Assembly (NCBI GenBank): GCA_022702705.1
Contig: CM040423.1
Location: 40,445,392-40,509,391, forward strand
DNA: 64,000 nucleotides
Direction: 5' to 3'
DNA from: Papilionanthe hookeriana x Papilionanthe teres
Lineage: Eukaryota; Streptophyta; Magnoliopsida; Asparagales; Orchidaceae
The notes beneath the pieces were generated by a model that was not told the origin of the DNA, did no database searches, and saw only the letters and a program-made list of their open reading frames with translations. Numbering within the stretch: position 1 is the stretch's first letter; the number at the start of each line of letters is the position of its first letter. A program made the position numbers and the translations under genes. Of this stretch, positions 12,001 to 23,500 are shown one piece after another.

Positions 12001-15000
12001 AGCAGGGTTGTAAGTCCCACCCTACTAGTTTGATCCTCCTCCTCGCAAAGATTAGAGTCTCGAGCAATATATGCTTTAAGGGTCGATATAAAAAAATCAA
12101 TTACACATATTTTCAAATGATCACATGTGATCCAACTAATGTATAAAATGTTCAAGTACTAGATTCGAGAATGTTATGCAGGCTAATCTGATCGCCTTGG
12201 CTATAGGGCAGGGTTGTAAGTCCCACCCTACTAGTCTGATTCTCCTCATTTCAAAGACTAGAGTTGACGAGTCTAGTAAATTAGATAAAAATACAAATCC
12301 TAAAGATAATAGTTTACAAGTCCAAATCACATAGTCTAATCCTCCTTATAATGATTGAAGTCGACAAGACTTATAATTTTAGAAGCTTAAACTAACTCCC
12401 CGATGATAACCATCTTGATCAAAGATTCCAACTGGATGGGTCAAACATTTAAAATCAAGCTTTTCAAAATAACCAACATGTAAGCAGAATAAATCACTAA
12501 AACTAAAACAGTTCATCTGCCCTCCGCAACAGTTTGTCGGGGGTAACAAACTTTTGATTAACTTCAGCTCATAGAGAACGAATATCATATTAAATGTATC
12601 AATATATTCATAACCAAAGTGATTGCATGCCACTAAGGATGTGGGTCGAGTTTTGTGTCTGTGTGGTTCAACCGCCAAATGTAACCACGAAGTAACGGTT
12701 ACGATCAGAGCTCTATGATCGGGTGGTTGTCGCCAAATAACACCATTTAATTACGATCACGGCCGCAACAAGTATGTTCCCTAATGATTTTCTACCATTT
12801 GAATTGTGAATCATAAGAGTACAATCGATTGACATAAAGTTTTCTGTTAACTAAGGTCGACTTAAATTTATTCTCTTAGATAAATAATCACTCCAGATCT
12901 ACAAGGATCACTTGGACAATGCAACTCATGGCTACTGAAGAGGATCCTTCTGTCAGGTTGGGTTGACTACCTCTTCTAACAAGGTATTAGGGTCCAGACG
13001 GCCCGAGATGATGAAACCATGAGTCTTTATCATGTTTCGTCTTCATTCCCTCAACGTTCACTTTAAGCTTTAAATGATGAATTTTATAATTTAAAATCCT
13101 AAGTCTACTGCTATTATATGTTGAATACTCAATTTTTAATGACTAGCCTTAATCAAAAGTGTTCTCCCGTGATCGGCAGGGGTAATTAACCATAAGAGCT
13201 TACGTCTATGGGAAACCTCGAACTCTAAATCAAAAAGATCTCACAAAAATGAGGGTGAAATCTTCGGGAATGTCTTATCTACAATCCAATATGCCTTCTG
13301 AAAAATTCGATCCTCCAAAGTTATCTCTCTCTCTCAAAACAAAAATTAAAAATAAATGCAGAGAGTTCAAGCGGTCGTGAATTTTTGAAGCCACAGACTC
13401 CTCAAACAAGACTAAACAGCATGAAATAAAATGGTAGAAAACACACAAACAACTCTCTCAAGTGGAGGACGTCGGCCCTGCTAGCAACTTAATACCGGAG
13501 GAAATCGTAGTGGTGTCGGACTGCCTTCCGACAACGCAGAGAAACAAGGACTCCATGATGGTGCAATGGACAACTTCTCGAGATCACACACGAGGTATCA
13601 TTGCCACAGGACACTAGATGTGTCTCATCGATTTACACTTTCGGGAAAATGTCGGATTACAAGGGATTCTCATGACCATTACTTTCGACAGAGACGTCAA
13701 ATTTCTAAGCCACTTCTGGAAGAATTTGTGTAGGAAGCTAAGTACCAAGCTCCAATTCAGTTCAGCAGCTCAATCACAAACTGACAGCTAGACAGTAGTG
13801 AACAGAAGTCTTGGAAACCTTTTAAGATGCTTCATGGTATCAAGCAATGGGATCTCATCTTGGCTCAAGCCTAGTCTGCCAACAACAGATCCATGAGTTA
13901 GACTACGACACGTACATCGTTTAAGATTGTATACAAGCGCAACACCCTTACACCACTTCAATTAGTACCACACCTGCCGATATCGGTGGTCAACGAAGAT
14001 GCTACAAAGCGGTTTCACGAGATTCAAAAAAATCCACTAGGAGGTTGGCAAAGAGATCGCCAAGCAGAATCACAAAATATCAGACATAATCAAATAAGTT
14101 CATAAAGGCGACCTTCCAAAAAAGAAAACTCTTGTTGATTCGATTAAAGAATGAAAGGTTTCCTGTAGGAGCATTCAGAAAGCTCAAGCCCCGAGCAAAT
14201 GACCCTTTTAGAATACTTCGGAAGTTGAATGACAATGCATACAAGATTGACCTACCAGAGGACTACAACGCTTCAGACACGTTTAATGTCGCGGACCTAA
14301 CACCGTACTTCAAGGACTCGGGTGATTACAAAAATGAGATCGAAGCTCATCCAACCCTGTGAGAGCAATGTGGGGTTGGGCAAGGGGGCCTAAGTCGACC
14401 CTACCTGATCCAGCCCTAATGGACCGGTCGAACCCTAGCAGGGGCAGGAATTGCCGCCACATATTCACCTTTCTTTTTCCTGTTTTGCTCAAATTCCCCT
14501 TCCTTTTCCATTACTCTCCTTTCTAGTTCTTGCCAATTTTATTACTTCCTCTTCTAATTTCTTTCTTAATATGATTATTACCTATTTCTACTAGCTAATC
14601 TCTATTATATATATGTGGTGTTTGCATAGGTTAGGAGTTGTTGATTTGTTTTCTAATTTTTTCCCCTCTGAGGATTGCATCATTCGACGAGGTGTTCTAG
14701 CTGTCAGGTCCCCTCCTGCCTCCTGCAAGCACTCAACCCCCTTCCAGGCATTTCCCTACAACCCGTCGACTACTCCGAATCCCATCCCGCACCTGTGGTC
14801 ACCACCACCATAGCCCCTTCCTACTCCACCTTAAAGCAACCACCCGCAACTGCTCTACTCTCTCTGTTCACATTCACCGGCCCCCCCTCCTCTCACCACC
14901 GATTTCAACGAGTACCTCCTCAAGTCATAGTCGGATCGTATTAGTCTTGTCGTCAGTCTTTTTTTCTTTATTGTTTTGAGTCTTGATTGTATCCTTCATT

Positions 15001-18000
15001 ATTTGAATAATATTGTCTTGAGTCGTCATGGGTTGTGTTAACTCCGATATAACAGTCTTTTGCTAACTAAGGTCGACTTAAATTTATCTCCTTAAGCACA
15101 TCCACTCCAAATTTACAAGATTCTCTTTGATGATTCCTCGGTCGAGGTCGAGTTACATCACAACTATAGACAATGGTTCTTCGATCGAGTTACATCAATT
15201 AACTTCTTTGATTAACTAAAACATGAACCACTGCTTTGATTAACTAAAACATGAACCATGATACCCAAAACAACAAATTCATGAGGTCATAATTGAATTC
15301 GTCATCATTCTCCCACCATTCGCTCAAAATCTAACATTGATAAATTTATTTAATTTTACACAAACATGTTATTATTTGCTAAGCAATTATATCTGTTAAA
15401 ACTAACCTTGATCTAAAGTTCTTGCATTATCTGAAGTGTTTATTAAATATAAAAATTTGTGTGGATGAAAAATCTGAAGACACGTCATAAAATCCTAAAA
15501 AATGACGGCAAAATCTTTGAATAATGTATTTTCTCAAATCTAATGTCTCGAAACATTTTGACTTGGAACACTTTTAAAATTGTCGCAAGGGTCCAAAGAG
15601 CAAATTCTCAAAATCCTCCATCCTACTCATATAAGTGCACTCTAGATTAAAGTGGTTTGATGGGCTCAATTTCAAGCCCAAATTGGACGTTGTGAAATTA
15701 ATTAATTGGAAAAGGGTTAGGAGGTTGCAAGTAGATCTAATCAAGGTTTGGTAATATCAACATCTCAAATATTCGTACAACAACTTGTAGCTATAAGAGC
15801 CTTAAAATCATAACGGCCAAGAAATCCAATTAGCAACCATCAAAGTTTTAAAAACAAGACCGAATAGATCAATTCAAAAATGAAACCGGATACAATTTAT
15901 CCAGTTATCATTAAAAACTATTTATGCATCACACTAGCAAAAACTAATATGAATCGCTGGTTTGATCGACCCGACAAAACAATCCCAATTATATAGAACC
16001 GAGTGAATCAAATAGAATCTCTTTAATTACCTTTAACATACAGTTCAATGGTTAATTTTTTTCCTTAAAAAAATAAATGTATAAATTATATTAATAAAAT
16101 AATAGCATAGATTTAAAAATTTAAAATATCATTAACATAAGCTTGGTCGAACTAAATCATAACTTCTACAACACGCAACCTTAATTGTTTATTACGAAAA
16201 AATTATAGTCCCCTTGAAATTCTCTTTCGCAACTTGCATTTCTCGGCTATTTGCTCCTCCATGCATCTTTTCAATACGTCAAACTAATCTTCATATCAAA
16301 CCGCAAGCTTGAAATTGATGCATGCACTCATTTTTTTCATTCTAATTTGTTTTTCTTTTTTTACTTCATTTTCTTAAAACCTATTTATTTTATGTATTTA
16401 TTTGGGTTATGGCTAATGTGGGTGGAACGAAGCAAAGGAAATAATGTATTAGTCCATCTTCTTCACCTTCCAATGGGTCCATTATGGTGTGGCGAATGAT
16501 CACATTCTTTCTAAACTGTGGACTATCAATTAAAGCGTCCACAAACAACTAATGGTGTAAAAGAAAACAGCTAATTGTGTAAACGAGACAAGCTGGAGCA
16601 AGCTTAATTATTATTTGGCTTTTGTTAACTAAACAAGCTACTTATCAAGCATGAACAAAGACATGTCCATGTTGAGCTTTTGCCAAGTAAACAGGTCTGT
16701 AAAAACCAATTTGAATTTGGGGTACTTATCAAGCAAAAATGGATTACTTTTTTCTCTTTTTTATCTTCTTTTTTTTTTTTTTTTTTTTGAACTTAAAGAA
16801 TATCCTGCAATATAAATATTTTGAATGTGATCGCAATATCAGCAACCTTCAATGAATGTTTTGTAAAGTAAACAAGCTTGTAAAACCCAAGCTGAATTTG
16901 AGCTACTTATCAAGAGTAAAAGAATTATTCTTTTTTTTTTATTATTAGTTTTTTTTATTTTATTTTATTTTATTTTATTTTGGCAAATTAAAGAATCTCC
17001 TAGTCCAAATATTTTGGGTGTGGTCGCAACATCAATAGCCTTCAATGATAGCTTTGGTATCCTCTATAACAGCAAACTAAGAGTAACCTACAGAGTTTTG
17101 GCCTCACATCATCACCAAACAAGTAAGAACTATCCGAAGATCCTGATGAAAGATTAATTAAGGGCGGGAAAACTAGCATGATAAAAAATCAATAACAGAA
17201 AGGGTGCAGTAGTCAGTTATGTTTGGATTAAAGGCAATGATTGTGGGTCTTTGCACTAACCGAAGCAAAGAACAACAGCCCTTCGACAGTTTAACCAGAA
17301 GAGTGACGCTTTGGTATCTTCTTCAACAGTTTGATTTTTTCTTCAATCACGTCATGTCAATTTTTCTCATCTGTTAACCATTTATATAGATAGTGAGGAA
17401 GATGGTTGAACTTGTGGCCTTGACCATAAAATGATGGTCAATCTAGAGATGAAGACAACAAACACGAAGAAAGAGGACTCCTCATGAGAATTGTAGGGGG
17501 TGATGCATATGGATCATGATGGGTTGGAAGAAAAAAGAATCATCCATTATATAACACATCTCATTCTTTTTATTAGTATTATGAATAGTTAGTTCTAAAC
17601 ATAATTCATTTCATAGAATCATCACTTTTTTTTTAATTATTTTGTGATAAAATGAATAGTTAGTTCTAAACATAATTCATTTCATAGAATCATCACTTTT
17701 TTTAAATTATTTTGTGATAAAATAATTTAGGAACAACACATTCTTTGGATGCATCCTTTGAACATATATAGGCTTCAAAAAAACAACTAATATATTTTTA
17801 TTCTTTTTAAAAAAAAATCAAACACAAGCATGCAGGTAACAACTTTGATCAAAATGGCATACCAGTAACCACAATAACAAGGATAACAGCAAAGGCGATG
17901 CTTCCACCATCGTACCATCCTTCTTTGATACCCTAATCAAACACAATACATGATGTAGAAAAATAAGTAAAAAAGAGTAATAAGAAACCGAGCATGTCCA

Positions 18001-20517
18001 CAAATTTCTTTCGTTTTCTAAGATACGCTTAACAAACAGATCATTATTTTACTGCAAAGTAATTTTAAGTTAAAAAAAAACGAATCCAAAGATATGCCAT
18101 TTAACTATTCTGCCTTCAACCATGCAAATTTTGCACCTTCCAAAATCTTCAATAAAGAAAATTCAAATTATACACTCCAATTCAGTTAAATCATACATAA
18201 AACAACAACCTTCCATACAAGTACAAAAAACAGACTTATATGTAGCGGATATTTATTCTATGATAACTATTTAACAAGTAAAAACTAATTCCGGTCATAC
18301 TGTCACATTTTTGCTACAGGTCTAGGTATATAACGCTAGCCTAGGGCATTTCAAATCTGCATGTTTTGCCTCGGTTGTAATTTATTTTTAGCTGTTCGAC
18401 TAATGAAAAATCAGACATCACAATTTGATTTGTGTGAGAAATGTGCAAAGAAAAATACAGCACCCCATGGCTTTGCAACGAGGCAAAACATTTGTAGAAC
18501 AGCTTTTCCATCTTTATTTCTCTCTAAATAACACAACAAAACATAGCCAAACGAGACTTGATTTAAATAATCAAGTTGTTCTAACATGCAACCGCATTGA
18601 AACTAGCACTTCTCTCGCCTTTTGGATACCATCTACCATCCAACTTTCATAGTAGTAATCTGAACTGCTTCCGTAATAAATCTCCTTTAAGGCTTTTTTT
18701 TTAAACACTTGTAACAACATTTAAAAAGTGGGGTCAAATTGCCTGTTAAGATCGGCAGCTGAAACAATTACAGGGAATTGTTTGAAATGTACTCTCCGTA
18801 TTGAAGAAGCTATCCTTAAGGAAAGTATTAAGGCTAAATAGATGAAAATTTCTAAATAACAAGGCTGACAGCATTGATAAGAATAATAGCAAAATATAAC
18901 GTACCTCTGTTTTTATGCCCAAAACCAAGGAGATAACCGCAGCTATTATAAGGATTACAAGAGTTAGATCTTGACAAGCTTCCCAAAGAAATACCTGTAC
19001 ATGAGATTTTTTTTAAAATAAAATGTCAAATAAACCATGAAGGAAAATCAAAGGTAGCTTTAAAGAGTTCACATACTAAAAAGTTTCTTCCTTTCTTTTG
19101 AGGATATGTATTGGCCCCAAATGCATTTCTCCTGCGTAATAATTCTGTATCATCAGCTCCGATAATTCCTTTCTCTAAATTAGTCTTCAACAGATTTGAC
19201 AATCCTTTTACCTATAAGAAGTAAACAATAAAAATATTTACGGCATAGGGTAATTAAAAAAGTAAAAAACCCATAATTGAAAGGAATACTTGCCCCTCCA
19301 TATTGTTGCAGTGCAGGCAAATCATGATCCCTGGTCATTGCAGTGAGCTGCTCAACCCCAATGCCATAACCACCACTAGATGGTGCTGGTACCGTATCAG
19401 GTGTTCCTATAAATAATGGAAAATAAAAAATAAAAAAGCAGTCAGAGACCAAGCTTGCAACAACAACAACAACAACAACAAAAAAAAAAAAAAAAAAGCA
19501 ACAGCAAGTTATTATGGAAGTACTATTTCTTTCAGAATTGCCAAGAAACCAAATTACACTAAGTTTCAAAAACAACTACTTGAAATCCTACTGACCAAGT
19601 TAGGATTACAAAATAGTGCATGATGATCAATACGAGGGATGGGAAAGTTTGTAAAATAATAAAGAAAAAAATTCTGAAAAATCGACAAGAATTTGGAAGA
19701 AGGAAATGGCTACGGCTGATGTTCTGGAAGTAAAAGGCAAGAGTTGATGACGGAAAGGATTGAGGAATACAAGCATCGAGGGAAATATGCCACATACTCT
19801 CGATCAAACAACAAAAATGCCACTTAAAAAGAATAAGGTTACAACACTCCTAAATGAAATAAATCCAAGTAAAAACAATCTCCAATGTTATAAAATCAAG
19901 CAAAAGTGCCAAAATAGATCTTAGAAAATACATTTATATTAAGGTGGATAATAAGCCTAATTCTAATTCAAAAGGCCCGGCTTGTGGTTAGAAAATCCAA
20001 ACATTTGGGGCAGAAATCCCTCCCATCGCTCCCTCCTAGGCATGTCACATCCAGTCACCCAATAATGAGGATAATAATAATCATGATAAAGACCATCAAC
20101 ATCATCATTAGTCTTGTCCCAACTGTCTGGGATTGGCTTATGAATACTCATTATTTTCAATTTGTTCTTGTTGAGAATTTCCTAAGATGTTAAATCTTTT
20201 CTTCAAAATTCATTTCGGATAGCTTATCTCCACATCAACTTACATTGTACACCCATTTATTCTCCTTCCAAATCCTCCAACCTTAGTTTCATCTACTTTT
20301 TCATTCTGTATATTTCCAAGCACTTGCATTTATTGTCAATAGTCCAATCTACAAAAAGCTGACGTTTATTTTGCTATAAAAATCTCTTAATTTACCATTT
20401 CTAATTTTCACGTGCAATTATCGCATCACTCTCTTTCTGCCATGCTCAAACTTTAATTCTACCCCTTCTGCTTCTATCTTCTTCAAGATAAAAATGATTA
20501 TGATTTTAATATAGATT

Positions 20518-20579
<62 letters not shown>

Positions 20580-23500
20580 TGCTACTACTACAATGATGAT
20601 GAACATTTATTATTATTACAATGATGATGAACATAAAATTGTAAGAACATTCGTCGAAACAAAATAAAGTAAATTATCTTTAAATTATAGAGTTGAAGCA
20701 AGGAAGTGTATATGATCGCACCATATTAATAAATATATCTTAACTGGCCAGAATAAAAAGAGAAACTATTGTCAAAGATAGAATAAAAAACATTATATTT
20801 ATTAAAACAAAAGGATTGAGTTAAAACAGTTTTAAGAGCAAAAGAATATAAAGAAGAAAATGATGGCTGATGAAAGATGAACGACCTGGTGGGGCCTTGC
20901 TTTCAGCTGCTTCTTTGAATAAAAATGCTGCCTAAAAAATTTAAAAGAATAATAATAATGAGCAGGATAGCAATAAAGTTGTTTAACTAAATTTAATGTC
21001 AAGTAAATACCCGTATAACTTGAGCATGAGCCCGAATTTTCCTCCTAATCTGCTCTTTCTCTTCCTCCCTTTTCAAATCCAAGGTATATCTAAACCGACG
21101 AGAAGCATTCAACACAAGAGCCGCTTGCTGTCAAGTAGTGATCTTGTCAAAAATTCATACCGGTGTAATAAAAAAATTTGTGCTCCCTTACCCTCAACAA
21201 AGGGTAGGAAATTTAGGAAATATTATTACAAACACAGCTATTACAGAACAAAATGGCCCAGTCACACAAAATAAAACTTTATTCAACAAAAAAAGGAAAC
21301 TAAAGAGCTTCTATTTTAACATCTCTTAGCTTCTTTGAAAATTGAAGGCTTTGCAAACTATCCAAAACATGACCATTTATTCAAAAAATGTTGGCATTCG
21401 AAATGTCTATTGAAGAGCTAATTAGATATAAACGATGCATAAGATAAATATCACTTGATAGAATAAGCATATCAGGCATTTCATAGGAAGAAAACCTCCC
21501 AAGAAACTATTAAATAACATAACTAGTCAAAAGATTAGATCTACAACCTCGATATGGAAAGTAACTCATCAATTTAAAGTAAGAAATACCAAGTATCAAT
21601 TCTAAAATATATCAACAACAATAGGAAGTGCAAGTAATGGAAGTATGAATGGAGGTTTGGTCTATCAGCGCCTTCTTTAATAAAATAAGTATATATATAT
21701 ATATATATATATATATACAACAACAACAACAACAACAACAACAAAGCCTTGATCCCACTAAGTGGGGTCGGCTACATGAATCCTTTTTCACCATTGCATC
21801 CTATTAAGTGTCAAATTTTCGTTTAATTCTAATAAATTAAGATCAATTTTTATGCAATAAACCCAAGTATTCCTAGGTATACCTCCACCTTTCTTAACAT
21901 AAGTTGTATGTAAAACATCTACTCTCCTAATCGGATCATCAGGTGGTCGATGTTTAATGTGACCAAACCATCTAAAGTGACTCTCTCTAATTTTATCCGT
22001 CACTGGTGCAACACCAACCCGATTACGGATATATTCATTTCGCATTTTGTCTCTAAGTGTAAAGCCACTCATCCACCTAATCATTCTCATCTCGGCAACA
22101 CTTAACTTAGCATTATGCTTCTCTTTTAAAGGCCAACATTCAGCACCATAGAGCATAAGGCCAACATTCAGCACCATAGAGCATTGCAGGTCTCACCACC
22201 ATATTATAAAATTTTCCTTTCAGTCTAAGCGGTACTTTTCTATCACACAATAGGTCGGACGCATTCCTCCACTTCAACCAACCAACCTGAATTCTATTAA
22301 CATCCACATCTATATCACCATCACTTTGAACAATGGACCCGAGATATCTAAATCGTTCACACATTTTAATAGTTTGACCACCAAAAGTTACACTTCTATC
22401 ACTAGAGCTACTATTACTAAAATTGCATTCCATGTATTCAGTTTTAGTTCTACTCAAACGAAGAACTTTAGACTCCAATGTATACCTCCATAATTCCAGT
22501 TTTTCCTAGGCTTTTTCTCTCGCCTTATCCACGAGGAGGATATCATCGGCAAAAGCATACACCAAGGTACATCCTCTTGTAAATGCCCAATAAGACCATA
22601 CATAAATAAAGCAAAAAGATATGGGCTTAAAGCCGATCTCTGATGTAAACCAACAGAAATAGTAAAATATTTGGTCAATCCTCTTTCAGTTAGAACACAT
22701 GTAACAGCTCTAGTATACATATCTTTAATGACTTGAATATAAGTCATATCAACATATTTCTTCTCAATGACTCTCCAAAGAACATCTCTAGGAACCTTAT
22801 CGTAAGTTTTTTCTAAATCAATAAAAATCAAATGTAGATCCTCCTTATTATCTTCCTACTTCTTCATCAAACCTCTCAATAAATGTATAGCTTCTGAAGT
22901 AGACCTGCCCAGCATATATATTAAAAAAAACTTCTACAATGATCATCAAAAGGAAGCCATAAACTCCCCTGAGGCTCCTTTATTGGAACAAATAAGCACT
23001 ATACCTATCAACTATTAAATGAAAGCAAGTTTGACACAAATCAATAGGTTCATGGGAAAACAATACCATAAATGACCATAACACTGATTAGCACTAGCTT
23101 GAGAACAACTAATCCCTAACAAGCTTCATTCCTAAATGAAATCCACAAATGAAACCTTACTTTCTGGGTTCCTATGCTCCAAGCCAGACATAGATATTCG
23201 TCCATCATTTTTGTTTCTGCCAAAACAGGCACAAAGCAAAAAAAAAGTGATATTATAGGTGTATTTCTTTAAGCAAATGGCACGTCTCCATTCACTTCCG
23301 CATTGAGATTTGAATTCATAAATCTCAAAATTATAGAGAAAGGTTATATTATTTGGCATGCAAGCAAGTATAGCTTAAATCCTGAAAAAATAGGTTCGAT
23401 CGGTTTAAATCTTACTATATTAATAGATATTGTTTCATTCCATTTGCTGATTAGATAAATGATTTGTTGAATCCCATTATTCCATCAGTCAAGGAATTGA

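Larger units (their letters stand above)
12838..15135 (+). repeat. Direct repeats flanking the intron-7 gypsy fragment
   Basis: About 75 bp beginning near 12840 is repeated near 15056; both contain TAACTAAGGTCGACTTAAAT. The copies differ by indels. They lie on either side of the gypsy remnant and are too long for a target-site duplication; origin unresolved. Confidence 0.55.
9357..17862 (-). other. ACA intron 7 (8.5 kb)
   Basis: Bounded by donor GTATGC at 17862 and acceptor CATTCAG at 9357. Holds the gypsy fragment, four tandem repeat arrays and AT-rich filler. The rest shows nothing recognisable. Confidence 0.85.

Noticed and set aside
11613..12330. Similar 64-100-codon frames repeated in ACA intron 7
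   Set aside because: Their similarity comes from the 414-bp tandem repeat. They lack consistent starts, and internal differences break the shared frame.
20080..20160. Another RTE LINE end (CCCAACTGTCTGGGATTGGC)
   Set aside because: Only a short resemblance to LINE tails; no coding remnant and no tail tract alongside, so not annotated.
20418..20606. Isoleucine-rich 62-codon frame
   Set aside because: Translation of the TTA microsatellite.
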